Assembly (NCBI RefSeq): GCF_004363775.1
Contig: NZ_SNZE01000005.1
Location: forward strand, 55,645-119,644
DNA length: 64,000 nucleotides
Direction of reading: 5' to 3'
Source: Hydromonas duriensis
GTDB lineage: Bacteria > Pseudomonadota > Gammaproteobacteria > Burkholderiales > Burkholderiaceae
Below the pieces are notes generated by a model. It did not search any database and had not been told where the DNA came from. It worked only from the letters and a program-made list of their open reading frames with translations. Position 1 is the stretch's first letter. Every line of letters begins with the position of its first letter. Below are positions 9,528 to 18,829 of the stretch, in pieces. Both the position numbers and the translations under genes were made by a program.

Positions 9528-10313
9528 ATGAAACGTACTTACGCATATTTACTCGCCGCTGCAGGCATTGTTGCTGCTATTTCTGGTGTTGCTATTGCCC
9601 AACAAAAAATGGCTCCCGCTGCTGCGCCAGCAGCTCCAGCCCCCGCCGCTGTTGTAGCCGCTCCAGCGGTGACGACATCTAGCGCAGCTTTTGATATTAA
9701 ATCGGTTCAAAACATGCCTGTAGGCTTAGAGCGAGGTAAGGCGATTGCTTCGGGTGTTTGTGCATCTTGTCACAATGCAGATGGTAATAGTACCGTTCCT
9801 TTACAGCCAAAGTTGGCGGGTCAGCATGAAGCATATTTATTGAAACAACTCCATGACTTTAAGCCTGCTGAAGGTGCAACAGAAGCAGCACGCGCCAATA
9901 TGATCAATGCCGCCAATGGGCAAGTTGTGGTTTCAACCATGGCAGGACAAGTAGGAGCGTTGTCAAATGACGATATGAAGAGCTTGGCGATGTGGTTCTC
10001 GGCGCAAAAGTTGGTTCCAGATGTGGCCAAACAAGATGACCCAACACTGTCGAAATTGGGTGAGAAAATTTACCGTGGTGGCATCATCAGCAAAAATTTA
10101 CCTGCTTGTGCAGGTTGTCACGGTCCAACGGGTGTTGGCATTATGGCTAAGTACCCACGTGTCGGCGGTCAATACTCTGATTATTTAGCGGTTCAGTTAA
10201 AAGCTTTCCGTGAGGACGCGCGTAAAAACAGCGCCCCAATGCAAGATATTGCTAAACGCATGACCGATACTGAAATATCGGCAGTTGCGGATTATATGGC
10301 GGGTTTACGCTAA
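9528..10313 (+). CDS. Cytochrome c4-type dihaem cytochrome c
   Basis: Periplasmic electron carrier of 261 residues, probably between bc1 complex and terminal oxidase. A signal peptide (about 1-24, ending AIA) is followed by an Ala/Pro-rich flexible linker (about 28-50) and two class I cytochrome domains, with haem-attachment motifs CASCH at 78-82 and CAGCH at 194-198. The duplicated domain and the spacing are those of cytochrome c4; the long Ala/Pro linker suggests tethering or an uncleaved anchor. The maturation genes resB and resC follow directly. Confidence 0.9.
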   Translation: MKRTYAYLLAAAGIVAAISGVAIAQQKMAPAAAPAAPAPAAVVAAPAVTTSSAAFDIKSVQNMPVGLERGKAIASGVCASCHNADGNSTVPLQPKLAGQHEAYLLKQLHDFKPAEGATEAARANMINAANGQVVVSTMAGQVGALSNDDMKSLAMWFSAQKLVPDVAKQDDPTLSKLGEKIYRGGIISKNLPACAGCHGPTGVGIMAKYPRVGGQYSDYLAVQLKAFREDARKNSAPMQDIAKRMTDTEISAVADYMAGLR

Positions 10314-10381
10314 TAAGTTCTCAAATGTAACCGTGCTGGGTTGGGCGTTGTCAACCTAACATGCTGTAAGCAGTTATAATA

Positions 10382-10415
10382 TTGGGCGGTGATTCTTCAC
10401 CGCCCAAATTTTTTG
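10382..10415 (+). terminator. Intrinsic terminator after cytochrome c4, abutting resB
   Basis: TTGGGCGGTG and CACCGCCCAA arms (10 bp) around a six-base loop, followed by ATTTTTT. The T-tract ends only about 14 bases before the resB start codon, so it probably lowers read-through from the abundant cytochrome mRNA into resBC. Confidence 0.8.
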
Positions 10416-10428
10416 AAGCTGATATTCA

Positions 10429-12486
10429 ATGATTCAACCCCAAATCACTCCCAAACCTACTCGTCCTGTCGAGCCTATTCGTGCCCGATTGTGGGATTTT
10501 CTTGGTTCCATGCGCTTGGCAATCAGTTTGCTTAGCATTTTGGCAATTGCCAGTACCATCGGTACATTGGTCAAACAAAATGATCCGATGGTGAATTACA
10601 TCGATCAGTTTGGTTTATTTTGGGCAAAATGGTTTGACATGCTTGGTTTTTTTGATGTGTATAACCAGGTGTGGTTTTTAATTATTTTAGCTTTTTTGCT
10701 GTTGTCCACCAGTGTTTGTTTAATCCGCAATACGCCTAAAATGCTTCGCGATATGCGTACCTTTAAAGAGCATACTCGCACGAATACGTTGCGACATTTG
10801 CATGAACATCAGGAGTGGACGAGTGACTCGACCTTAGATGAATTGACCAAAAATAGTGTGCAAGTATTAAAGCAAAAAGGCTATCAAGTGCGTGCGCAGC
10901 AAAATGCTGAGGGCGTTTACATCGCTGCTAAGCGTGGACGCTATAGTCGCTTGGGTTATGTTTTGACGCATTTGGCAATTGTTGTGATTTGCATTGGCGG
11001 CTTAATGGATTCTGAGTTGTCTATCCGTGCGCAAGTGCATTTGTTTGGAAAAAAACCTCAAGCCAATACAGTTCCTTTTGCTCAAGTCCCGCCAGATGGG
11101 GTTTTACCAATCGGCACAATGAGTTATCGGGGGGATGTTAAAATTCCTGAAGGCGCGGTCACGGATGTGGTGTCGTTAACTTACAATCAAGACAGTTATT
11201 TATTGCAAAACTTGCCTTTTGTGCTGCGCCTTAATCGATTTGTGGTTGATTATTACAGCACTGGGATGCCGAAGCGTTTCGCAAGTGATGTAACGGTTCA
11301 GGACAAACAAACGGGTGAAACATTTAATCAGACGATTGAGGTGAATCATCCGCTGCGTTATAAAGGGGTCGCTGTTTATCAAGCGGGTTTTGATGATGGC
11401 GGTTCACGCATGCAACTGGCGGTCTATCCAATGAGCGGAACAGTGGCTCAACCTGCTCAAATTGATGCGACCATGTACGCCAATCAAACATTCAATTTTG
11501 CTGGTGAACCGTATACCATTCAGTGGCGTGAATTTAAGCCCATTAATGTTGAAGACTTGGCGCAAGCATCGGGTGCTGTTTTAGATTCTGACAGTGCTTT
11601 GACGCATGCGATGAGTCCAATTAGCAAAAATAAAGCATTGAAAAATGTAGGGCCTGTCATGCAATTTGTACTGCTTGATAAAGCAGGTAATGCTTTGGAG
11701 TTTCGCAATTACATGTCGCCGATTACCCTAGACGGGGTGACTGTGTTTTTGAGCGGAGTTCGTTCTGACCCAAACAAAGATTTTTTGTATTTGCGCATCC
11801 CTGCTGATAGTGAACAGACTATGGGTGATTTTATGCGCATGCGTGCGGCTTTATCGAACACTGGGTTGCGTGAAAAGGCCATTAAAATATTTGCATCAAA
11901 AATGCGCGCCTCTCAAAAAGAAGATTCTTTAAAGGGTGAAGAGCTTGAAAAAAGTCTTACTGAAATCATGAATTTATTTGCGCAGGGCGGCCTACAAAAA
12001 CTGGGTGAGTCTTTGCAAAGTAAAGTGCCAGAAGGGCAGCGCGATGCAGTCGCACAGACGGTCACCCGCTTGTTGGAAGGCACTTTGTGGGAGCTGCTAC
12101 AGGTTGCGCGAGTAGAGCAGGGCTTATCTGTACTGCCAGATAGTCCTGAAAATAGCAAATTTACCCGTTTAGCCATTGTTGGTTTATCTGATGCCTTTGC
12201 CTATGGCGCACCCGTTTATGTACAGTTAAAAGGCTTTGAGCAAGTGCAGGCATCGGTGTTGCAAATGACCAAATCACCTGGGCAATTTTGGGTGTACATG
12301 GGTTCTTTGATGTTGGTGCTAGGTACTTTATTCATGACGTTTATTCGTGAGCGTCGTGTTTGGTTGCATATTCGCCCGAATGGTGAGGCGCAACAATTGA
12401 TATTGGCAATGAGCAGTACACGCCGAACTTTTGACTACCATCGTGCATGGAATGACTTGCGAGAAGCCTTGCGCAGTGTGACTTAA
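10429..12486 (+). CDS. resB: Cytochrome c biogenesis protein ResB (Ccs1)
   Basis: Membrane half of the system II cytochrome c synthetase; with ResC it moves haem across the inner membrane and attaches it to apocytochromes. In 685 residues there are three N-terminal membrane segments (about 20-45, 75-95, 180-200), a large periplasmic domain, and a last membrane segment near 620-642 followed by a short cytosolic tail. The extra stretch at about 455-570 (rich in Lys, Glu and Gln) is charged and helical. The ribosome site is poor. It follows its likely substrate, cytochrome c4, and precedes resC by 25 bases. Confidence 0.93.
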   Translation: MIQPQITPKPTRPVEPIRARLWDFLGSMRLAISLLSILAIASTIGTLVKQNDPMVNYIDQFGLFWAKWFDMLGFFDVYNQVWFLIILAFLLLSTSVCLIRNTPKMLRDMRTFKEHTRTNTLRHLHEHQEWTSDSTLDELTKNSVQVLKQKGYQVRAQQNAEGVYIAAKRGRYSRLGYVLTHLAIVVICIGGLMDSELSIRAQVHLFGKKPQANTVPFAQVPPDGVLPIGTMSYRGDVKIPEGAVTDVVSLTYNQDSYLLQNLPFVLRLNRFVVDYYSTGMPKRFASDVTVQDKQTGETFNQTIEVNHPLRYKGVAVYQAGFDDGGSRMQLAVYPMSGTVAQPAQIDATMYANQTFNFAGEPYTIQWREFKPINVEDLAQASGAVLDSDSALTHAMSPISKNKALKNVGPVMQFVLLDKAGNALEFRNYMSPITLDGVTVFLSGVRSDPNKDFLYLRIPADSEQTMGDFMRMRAALSNTGLREKAIKIFASKMRASQKEDSLKGEELEKSLTEIMNLFAQGGLQKLGESLQSKVPEGQRDAVAQTVTRLLEGTLWELLQVARVEQGLSVLPDSPENSKFTRLAIVGLSDAFAYGAPVYVQLKGFEQVQASVLQMTKSPGQFWVYMGSLMLVLGTLFMTFIRERRVWLHIRPNGEAQQLILAMSSTRRTFDYHRAWNDLREALRSVT

Positions 12487-12511
12487 TGCTTAATTTTGAT
12501 GTATTGGAAAA

Positions 12512-13939
12512 ATGATGAATAACCCAAACCATACCACTCCAGTTGATTTGAGTCGTTTTGCTGATGATATGCCAAAGGCATGGTGGAAGAAGTTAAACTT
12601 GATTGATGTTGTTTTTGCTTTGGCCACCTTGAGCTTGTTTGCTTTCGGTGCATTAAAAACATGGCATCTGATGGATTATTATGAAGTCACTATTTTAATA
12701 TGCGGTGCTTTAGTCACGGTTGCTTTGGCTTGGTTTTGGCGACCACTACAAGCTGTGTTTACCTGTGTGGCGCTTTTGAGTGTATCTTCAGTACTTTTGT
12801 ATCAGGGGCAATTGAGTCGTGGCGAAACTGTTTTTGGTCTGAAATATATGCTCGCATCACAACCTGCTGTGATGTGGATGAGCGTTTTATTTGTTTTGTC
12901 AACTCTGACCTATTGGGTTAATGTTTTTTTGGATAAATCAATCCTGACTTGGTTGGCCACGCGTTTGGCTTATGCCGCTTTAATTATCGGATTCACCGCT
13001 CTGATGGTGCGTTGGCATGAGAGCTACTTGATTGCTGTTGATGTGGGACACATTCCCGTTTCAAACTTATATGAAGTCTTTATTTTATTTTCTTTGTTGA
13101 CCACGGCTTTTTATTTGTATTACGAAAATCATTACAAAACGACCCAGCTGGGTGCTTACGTCATGCTGGTGGTGTGCATGGCGGTCGGGTTTTTACTGTG
13201 GTACAGCGTAGCACGTGGGGCGCATGAAATTAAACCCCTCATTCCAGCATTACAATCATGGTGGATGAAGATTCATGTGCCAGCCAATTTTATTGGCTAC
13301 GGTACATTTTCATTGGCTGCGATGGTTGGCTTTGCTTACTTAATCAAATACGTAGGCACGCCATACGACGCTTTACCCGCCGCCTTTCGTACCAATAAAA
13401 ATGATGTGCCACCAGCAGATTTGGTTCGTCGACACGCTCAAAAAACCCGTATTGCTACTATTGTCTTATGGGTCTTAGGGGCTGCACTCTTTGTTGAACC
13501 CTTACTGTTTCGCACTGGAATGAATGCGGCATATTTTTCTACTTACTGGGCAATCTATTTTGCGATAGGTCTAACGATTGTCGGTGCCATTCTGATGATG
13601 CGTCGCCATTTAGCAGCCAAATTACCTGATTTTGAAGTGTTGGACGACATCATGTATAAATCAATTGCAATGGGCTTTGTATTTTTTACCATAGCGACTA
13701 TCCTCGGAGCGCTTTGGGCGGCAGATGCTTGGGGTAAATATTGGAGCTGGGATCCTAAAGAAACATGGGCGCTCGTCGTTTGGCTCAATTATGCAGCATG
13801 GTTGCACTTACGTTTAGTAGCGGGCTTACGAGGAACGTTTAGTGCGTATTGGGCATTGATTGGTTTACTAATAACAGGGTTTGCATTTCTTGGCGTTAAT
13901 ATCTTTTTATCGGGCTTGCATTCTTACGGTGGCCTATAA
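12512..13939 (+). CDS. resC: Cytochrome c biogenesis protein ResC (CcsA/CcsB), haem-handling
   Basis: Polytopic partner of ResB. The 475-residue protein holds the tryptophan-rich WWD haem-binding signature WGKYWSWDPKETWAL at 407-421, on a periplasmic loop, and about eight to ten membrane segments. It is longer at its N-terminus than minimal CcsA proteins, as is usual in betaproteobacteria. Together with resB it shows that this organism uses system II rather than the CcmABCDEFGH system. Confidence 0.94.
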   Translation: MMNNPNHTTPVDLSRFADDMPKAWWKKLNLIDVVFALATLSLFAFGALKTWHLMDYYEVTILICGALVTVALAWFWRPLQAVFTCVALLSVSSVLLYQGQLSRGETVFGLKYMLASQPAVMWMSVLFVLSTLTYWVNVFLDKSILTWLATRLAYAALIIGFTALMVRWHESYLIAVDVGHIPVSNLYEVFILFSLLTTAFYLYYENHYKTTQLGAYVMLVVCMAVGFLLWYSVARGAHEIKPLIPALQSWWMKIHVPANFIGYGTFSLAAMVGFAYLIKYVGTPYDALPAAFRTNKNDVPPADLVRRHAQKTRIATIVLWVLGAALFVEPLLFRTGMNAAYFSTYWAIYFAIGLTIVGAILMMRRHLAAKLPDFEVLDDIMYKSIAMGFVFFTIATILGALWAADAWGKYWSWDPKETWALVVWLNYAAWLHLRLVAGLRGTFSAYWALIGLLITGFAFLGVNIFLSGLHSYGGL

Positions 13940-13976
13940 GACTCACAAATTTTTAAGAATTTTTTTATCAAAAGTA

Positions 13977-14005
13977 TTGACGGACGTTGTTTTATTGTTT
14001 ATACT
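13977..14005 (+). promoter_or_regulatory. Strong sigma70-type promoter of the tRNA-Gly pair
   Basis: -35 TTGACG at 13977-13982, 17-base spacer, -10 TATACT at 14000-14005, with transcription expected about 12 bases before the mature 5' end of the first tRNA. Five of six bases match consensus in each box. Confidence 0.75.
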
Positions 14006-14023
14006 TTCGTTCTCTTTTGATGT

Positions 14024-14099
14024 GCGGGAATAGCTCAGTTGGTAGAGCGCAACCTTGCCAAGGTTGAGGTCGCGAGTTCGAGCCTCGTTTCCCGCTCCA
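14024..14099 (+). tRNA. tRNA-Gly (anticodon GCC), copy 1
   Basis: 76 nt with encoded CCA. Acceptor GCGGGAA pairs with TTCCCGC; anticodon stem CAACC/GGTTG encloses loop TTGCCAA, giving GCC; the T-loop TTCGAGC is standard. Followed 36 bases later by an identical copy. Confidence 0.97.
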
Positions 14100-14135
14100 C
14101 AGAAAAAGAAAGTTTTTGATTTTTGAAAACACAAT

Positions 14136-14211
14136 GCGGGAATAGCTCAGTTGGTAGAGCGCAACCTTGCCAAGGTTGAGGTCGCGAGTTCGAGCCTCGT
14201 TTCCCGCTCCA
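14136..14211 (+). tRNA. tRNA-Gly (anticodon GCC), copy 2
   Basis: Same 76-nt sequence as the copy starting at 14024, including CCA. No separate promoter is evident, so both come from one precursor ended by the hairpin just downstream. Confidence 0.97.
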
Positions 14212-14216
14212 AATTT

Positions 14217-14248
14217 CAAAAGGAAGTTAAGTTTGACTTCCTTTTTTA
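14217..14248 (+). terminator. Intrinsic terminator after the tRNA-Gly pair
   Basis: AAAGGAAGT and ACTTCCTTT arms around an eight-base loop, T-tract of six. Separates the Gly pair from the Cys-Leu pair. Confidence 0.8.
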
Positions 14249-14266
14249 GTTTAAAGTAGTTTAAAA

Positions 14267-14290
14267 GCCGTACAGTGCTGAATGTACGGC
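14267..14290 (+). other. Stem-loop ahead of the tRNA-Cys/tRNA-Leu pair
   Basis: Perfect 8-bp inverted repeat GCCGTACA / TGTACGGC with an eight-base loop and no T-tract. It lies 16 bases before tRNA-Cys; it could be a processing structure or an operator. Function unknown. Confidence 0.45.
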
Positions 14291-14306
14291 ACGCCAAACA
14301 AGCACT

Positions 14307-14380
14307 GGCGGGGTGGCAGAGTGGTTATGCAGCGGCCTGCAAAGCCGTGGACGCCGGTTCGATTCCGACCCCCGCCTCCA
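14307..14380 (+). tRNA. tRNA-Cys (anticodon GCA)
   Basis: 74 nt with encoded CCA; acceptor GGCGGGG pairs with CCCCGCC, anticodon loop CTGCAAA gives GCA, T-loop TTCGATT. Fifteen bases separate it from tRNA-Leu. Confidence 0.96.
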
Positions 14381-14395
14381 GTGCGACAGAATGGC

Positions 14396-14489
14396 GCCCG
14401 GGTGGTGAAACTGGTAGACACAGCGGACTTAAAATCCGCCGCTTACCTGAATAAGGGGCGTGCCGGTTCGATTCCGGCCCCGGGCACCA
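14396..14489 (+). tRNA. tRNA-Leu (anticodon TAA)
   Basis: 94 nt including CCA; acceptor GCCCGGG/CCCGGGC, anticodon loop CTTAAAA with TAA, and a long class II variable arm containing the stem CTTA/TAAG. T-loop TTCGATT. The variable arm is on the long side for tRNA-Leu. Confidence 0.95.
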
Positions 14490-14494
14490 AAAAC

Positions 14495-14525
14495 AAAAAT
14501 CCCAGTCTTTTGACTGGGATTTTTC
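14495..14525 (+). terminator. Intrinsic terminator after tRNA-Leu
   Basis: AAATCCCAGTC / GACTGGGATTT with a four-base loop and T-tract, starting six bases after the tRNA CCA end. Confidence 0.85.
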
Positions 14526-14725
14526 TATTTCAACTCATTTCAACTTAACGCTCAATCTCTTGTTTTATATGGGTTTCGGCGGGTTTCTCAAAAATTACTC
14601 ATTTCTTTTCATTTCAAAAAGCAGCTTTACAACGCTTAAAAAATTGTATATCATTTTGTATAGTGTAATTTATCGAATGAGATGAAATGTTGAGTCAAAT
14701 GTCTCCATTCAAGCGACAAGCCCGT

Positions 14726-14754
14726 AAAAAAACACCGCGAGGGCGGTGTTTTTT
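14726..14754. terminator. Terminator downstream of sodB
   Basis: AAAAAACACCGC / GCGGTGTTTTTT with a short loop; the A- and T-tracts make it work on both strands. It is 33 bases past the sodB stop on the minus strand. Between it and the tRNA terminator (14526-14725) I see only AT-rich sequence without a gene. Confidence 0.85.
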
Positions 14755-14786
14755 AATCAGCAAGTCGCTTGATGTGGTGCTGTGTT

Positions 14787-15371
14787 TTATGCGGCAGAAA
14801 AATTAGCTGCTACAAAATCCCAGTTGACCAAGTTCCAGAATGATTCAACGTATTTTGGACGGGCGTTGCGGTAGTCGATGTAGTAGGCGTGTTCCCATAC
14901 GTCGCACGTCAACAGTGCTTTGTTGTCTGTGGTTAATGGTGTGGCGGCGTTTGATGTCGATACCAGCTCCAATGCGCCTGTTGGTGTTTTTACCAACCAT
15001 GCCCAGCCTGAACCGAATGTTGTGACGGCGGTTTTGGTAAATTCAGCTTTGAATGCGTCAAAAGAGCCCCATTTGGAGTTGATGGCGTCTGCGAGTGCGC
15101 CCGTAGGTGCGCCACCGCCATTTGGTGACAAGCCGTTCCAGTAAAAAGTGTGGTTCCATACTTGGGCTGCGTTGTTGAAAATGCCACCTGATGATTTTTT
15201 GATGATGTCTTCTAATGAGGCGTTTTCAAATTCGCTGCCTTTAATCAAATTGTTTAAGTTGTCTACGTAGGCTTTGTGGTGCTTGCTGTAGTGAAATTCT
15301 AAAGTTTCTTTTGAAATGGTCGGTGCAAGTGCGTCCATTGCGTAGGGCAGTGCGGGTAAAGTATGTTCCAT
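14787..15371 (-). CDS. sodB: Superoxide dismutase, iron type
   Basis: Cytosolic enzyme converting superoxide to O2 and H2O2. The metal ligands fall at the E. coli SodB positions: His27, His74, Asp157 and His161, and the [11 protein letters not shown] segment with Gln70 indicates an Fe-preferring active site. The ATG at 15371 is chosen over a TTG four codons earlier because GAGGA lies at the right distance before it. The product has 194 residues. It is 31 bases downstream of xseA and probably shares its transcript. Confidence 0.96.
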   Translation of the reverse strand: MEHTLPALPYAMDALAPTISKETLEFHYSKHHKAYVDNLNNLIKGSEFENASLEDIIKKSSGGIFNNAAQVWNHTFYWNGLSPNGGGAPTGALADAINSKWGSFDAFKAEFTKTAVTTFGSGWAWLVKTPTGALELVSTSNAATPLTTDNKALLTCDVWEHAYYIDYRNARPKYVESFWNLVNWDFVAANFSAA

Positions 15372-15402
15372 AGTTGTCCTCAAAATGTTGTTGTTAAAAT
15401 GT

Positions 15403-16728
15403 TTACTCTGTCTCGACGTGGTTTACGGTTGAAACCGCGCGTCCGTCTGCGAATTGGACGCTGATGCCGTCGCCTGCTTGTAACGTCTTGGCATTATAAA
15501 CGATACTGCCATTTTGCGCGCGAACGTACGCAAAGCCGCGTGAGAGGACGTTATCAGGATTGAGTTGAGATAGGCTGCGGCGATATTGCGCAATGTGCTC
15601 GTGGTGTTTTTGGAGGTTTAATTTTTGTATGCGTTGTAGCCGCTCACATAGTCGGACAATATTGTGCTGAGCGGTGTTGATATTGGGTTTGTTATTAATG
15701 AAGTGTTGTTGTGCGCGCTCGAGACGATGTTGGTATTGTTGTCGTCTGTAAGTGAAGGCGTGTTGTAGGCGAGTGAAGTGATGCTGCAGTGTTTGTTTTT
15801 GTTGCATGATGCGCTGAGCAGGGGTGAGCAGGCGCATGGATAATTTGTCCAAATGCTGTGTGTGTTGAGCCAGTTGTCGTTGAAGTGCGCGTTGCAGTAG
15901 TGAGAAGCACGATTGGATGTCTGTTAAATGGTCAAGTTGCGATGGACTACTAATCAGTTCAGCGGCTGCTGTAGGGGTGGCGGCGCGGATGTCGGCAACA
16001 AAATCGGCAATAGTGGTGTCGGTTTCATGCCCAACGCCGCAGATAATTGGCAGGCGAGACTGAAAAATCGCTTGTGCAACGATGGATTCATTAAAGGCCC
16101 ATAAGTCTTCTAAGCTGCCTCCGCCTCGAATCACGAGCAGGGCATCAAGCGTCTTATCCTGATTCGCCTGCTGGATGGCGGCGGCGATTTGTGCGGGGGC
16201 AGCATCGCCTTGGACCAATGTAGGGTAGAGGATGAGCTCGATGTGGGGCGCGCGGCGTGCTAAGGTGTGCGCGACATCACGCAAAGCGGCGGCTTGTGGT
16301 GAGGTGACAATGCCTATTCGACGTACAAAAAAAGGCAAGTTTTTTTTCAAGCTGGCATCAAACCAACCTTTGCGAGCCAATTCGTCTTTTAATTTTAAAA
16401 ATCGTTCGTATAACGTACCTAAACCCGCAGGTCGCATCGCCTCAACCGTGAGTTGAAAGTCTCCGCGTGCAGCGTATAGCCCCGCGAGGACTTGAGCTTG
16501 TACGGCATCGCCTTCACGTGGCTGCCAACTGAGCAGCGAGTTGCGATGCCGAAACATGACGGCGCGTACTTGTGCTTTATCATCTTTGAGTGAAAAGTAC
16601 CAATGCCCGCTGGCAGCTCGGGTGAGATTGGAAATCTCGCCTTGAACCCATAGTAATGGAATGTGCCGCTCAAGCAAAACGGAAACACGTTGGTTCAGTT
16701 CGGAAATGGATAGATACGACGTGCTCAT
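15403..16728 (-). CDS. xseA: Exodeoxyribonuclease VII large subunit
   Basis: Catalytic subunit of the single-strand-specific exonuclease that acts in mismatch repair and DNA end processing. Its 441 residues start with an OB-fold domain (about 5-105, including [19 protein letters not shown]), then the catalytic domain with the [12 protein letters not shown] and [16 protein letters not shown] motifs near 200-245, a His/Gln-rich coiled coil (about 270-385) and a C-terminal segment VLSRGFAYV. Its start codon overlaps the antiporter stop by four bases. The small subunit xseB is not in the window. Confidence 0.96.
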   Translation of the reverse strand: MSTSYLSISELNQRVSVLLERHIPLLWVQGEISNLTRAASGHWYFSLKDDKAQVRAVMFRHRNSLLSWQPREGDAVQAQVLAGLYAARGDFQLTVEAMRPAGLGTLYERFLKLKDELARKGWFDASLKKNLPFFVRRIGIVTSPQAAALRDVAHTLARRAPHIELILYPTLVQGDAAPAQIAAAIQQANQDKTLDALLVIRGGGSLEDLWAFNESIVAQAIFQSRLPIICGVGHETDTTIADFVADIRAATPTAAAELISSPSQLDHLTDIQSCFSLLQRALQRQLAQHTQHLDKLSMRLLTPAQRIMQQKQTLQHHFTRLQHAFTYRRQQYQHRLERAQQHFINNKPNINTAQHNIVRLCERLQRIQKLNLQKHHEHIAQYRRSLSQLNPDNVLSRGFAYVRAQNGSIVYNAKTLQAGDGISVQFADGRAVSTVNHVETE

Positions 16729-17915
16729 GCCACCTTTTCATTATTGGGTTCAGGTTCTTCGACGGGTGTTTTATTAAACATCACACCAAACATCATCACT
16801 AAGGCCGTCAAAATAATCACTTGCGTAATTAATGGTTTGTTAACTAAAGCGATACTTTGTTCGGGTGGAATCGACAAAAACAGCAAAATGGTGATGAGAC
16901 CGCGTGGTGCTATTGTCATCAAAGGCATTTTTGGCATTTTGAATAATTTGAGTACCAATGCGCGTGAACCAAAAATTGCTGAGGTAATGAGTATAGCCAA
17001 TAATATGGTATCGGTATTGAGTAACTCATTGGTGTCGAGTAAAAAACCGAAGAAAAGGAAGAATAAAGAGCGCACTAAAAAAGCGACTTCGGCGACGATG
17101 TCTTTTAAGCGATGGACTTCTTCACCTAACACTTCGGGATGTAAAAAGTTAAACTTGGGTTTGTTTTTGAATAAGCTCACATTGCCCAAAAATAAACCGA
17201 ACAATAAAATAAACAATAATGAAGGCAGATGATAGTGCTTGCTCACCAAGTAAATCATCACCGTCGCAAGCACAATCGGTACAAACTTGACATGATGTTT
17301 AATGCTGCTGATGAGCCATGCCAAAGCCAGTGTGGCAACCAGTGAAATTGCCAGCATGACGAAAGTTTGCTTAACAAACTCAATGCTCGCCGAACCATCA
17401 ATCACTTCATTGAGCGCGATAAAATTAAATAACATGACGCCAAATATGTCGGACAAGCTGCTCTCATAAATGACAAATTCTCGATTATATGGATTCAAGC
17501 TTTGAGCCGTTGGAATCGCAATTGCACTGCTGATGATGAACAAGGGTACGAAGTTGACCATATTGTTTTTGAGCGAAGGGTAGCCAAACAGGGTGGCAAG
17601 GTACGCTGCGCCCAGTGGTAAAATCAACATTGGCAAAAGGGCCGCCAACGACGATTTTTTAACCAATGGTATTTTTGAGCGATTGATTTGTAGTTCTAAA
17701 GAGCCCTCTAATACGATTAAAATTAAACCCATCGTGCCTAAAATTGGCAACATAAATGACAAGTCAGGTCGCTCCATGGGGACTCGTGCGACGAGCCAGC
17801 CCAGAAGCAATAATAAAATAACGGACGGAATTTTAGTTTTTGAAGCGGTCAAATCAAACACATAGGCCAAAGTCAGTAATGCACAGATAGCAATTGCGAT
17901 GGTAACGGTACTCAT
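16725..17915 (-). CDS. Cation:proton antiporter (Na+/H+ exchanger family membrane protein)
   Basis: A 396-residue hydrophobic protein with about 12 membrane segments and a CPA-type exchanger domain; the polar stretch SSLSDIFGVMLFNF in the middle contains a membrane-embedded Asp typical of ion-binding sites. The last 15 residues are acidic and cytosolic. No TrkA-N/RCK domain is attached. The ion cannot be assigned. Translational coupling to xseA (4-base overlap) places it first in an antiporter-xseA-sodB transcript. Confidence 0.8.
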   Translation of the reverse strand: MSTVTIAIAICALLTLAYVFDLTASKTKIPSVILLLLLGWLVARVPMERPDLSFMLPILGTMGLILIVLEGSLELQINRSKIPLVKKSSLAALLPMLILPLGAAYLATLFGYPSLKNNMVNFVPLFIISSAIAIPTAQSLNPYNREFVIYESSLSDIFGVMLFNFIALNEVIDGSASIEFVKQTFVMLAISLVATLALAWLISSIKHHVKFVPIVLATVMIYLVSKHYHLPSLLFILLFGLFLGNVSLFKNKPKFNFLHPEVLGEEVHRLKDIVAEVAFLVRSLFFLFFGFLLDTNELLNTDTILLAILITSAIFGSRALVLKLFKMPKMPLMTIAPRGLITILLFLSIPPEQSIALVNKPLITQVIILTALVMMFGVMFNKTPVEEPEPNNEKVA

Positions 17916-18034
17916 TTATTTCCCCTAAAAAAATAGAGCGCTATTATATGTGAGTGGTTTAGCAGGCTTTTAATCTTAATATAGCTGATTTTACCTTTAT
18001 TTATTGTTGTAAAAAGAGGTAAATCGACAGTAAT

Positions 18035-18613
18035 TTAAGCACCGAACCAGCTCTGTTTTTTAGCTTCATCCAAACGTTTTTCGAGGTAAGCCCATAACGC
18101 AGGGCAACCTTCAGCGATGGGTGCCTTGATGCGGCGTACCACACGCTCGTAGCTGATGCCATTTTCGCGCCAGCTTTGTCCTTGGTTGGCAAGATTGAGC
18201 AAGACGGGCATGGCGCGATCTGCCGCATGAGCAAAGCGTGCTTCAGGTGTGTTGCCTGTTTCAAACTCTTGCCAAGCATATAAAAATAAATGGGCTTGCT
18301 CGATTGGCAGTATTCCAAAAATTCGTTTGACTGCGGCAAGCTCCTCTGCTTTGAGAACAGTCCAATCCACTTCAGCAAAGGCGATGGTGTCGCCCGTATC
18401 GATTTCACCGATGTCGTGTACCAGTAACATCAAAATCACGCGGTTGATGTCAAGCGGTTCGGGGGCGTAGGGTGAAAGCGAAGTGGCGAGCAGGGCAATT
18501 TGCCAACTGTGTTCGGCAGAATTTTCGTATCGGTCGAGGCCGAGTGGTTTTGTTTTGCGTGTGACGGTTTTTAATTTGTCAATTTCGATGATAAAATCAA
18601 TAATTTTTTCCAT
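18035..18613 (-). CDS. HD-domain phosphohydrolase, YfbR/HDDC2-like
   Basis: 192 residues with a metal-dependent HD fold: His35 in the NSAEHSW motif, the His66-Asp67 pair in LLVHDIGEIDTGD, Glu70 and Asp75. This pattern matches the 5'-deoxynucleotidase YfbR and HDDC2 group, so the probable reaction is dephosphorylation of deoxynucleoside monophosphates; substrate choice is inferred from family only. It is monocistronic, divergent from the permease gene. Confidence 0.85.
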   Translation of the reverse strand: MEKIIDFIIEIDKLKTVTRKTKPLGLDRYENSAEHSWQIALLATSLSPYAPEPLDINRVILMLLVHDIGEIDTGDTIAFAEVDWTVLKAEELAAVKRIFGILPIEQAHLFLYAWQEFETGNTPEARFAHAADRAMPVLLNLANQGQSWRENGISYERVVRRIKAPIAEGCPALWAYLEKRLDEAKKQSWFGA

Positions 18614-18829
18614 GCTTTACCTTTGTTGTGTTTGTTTAAGATTGTAGCTTAATATCTAAATATATAAACGCGTCTAAAGCCTTATAAATACTAAGGTTAT
18701 TGTTAAAAGTGGATGGTTAAAATAATTAAATGTGGAGGGTATTTGTAGGGATGTTTTAGGTATGATACGCCAGTCTATTTGTTTGGTCGGGTTTGACAGC
18801 CCATAAAATTATATGTTGAAGGAGACAAA

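Noticed and set aside
14390..14786. Integration site of a mobile element at tRNA-Leu
   Set aside because: No integrase, no repeat of the tRNA 3' end and no cargo genes; normal sodB follows.
16744..17232. 162-codon plus-strand frame opposite the antiporter
   Set aside because: Antisense of membrane helices; biased Asn/Lys-rich composition is the complement of Leu/Ile/Phe codons.
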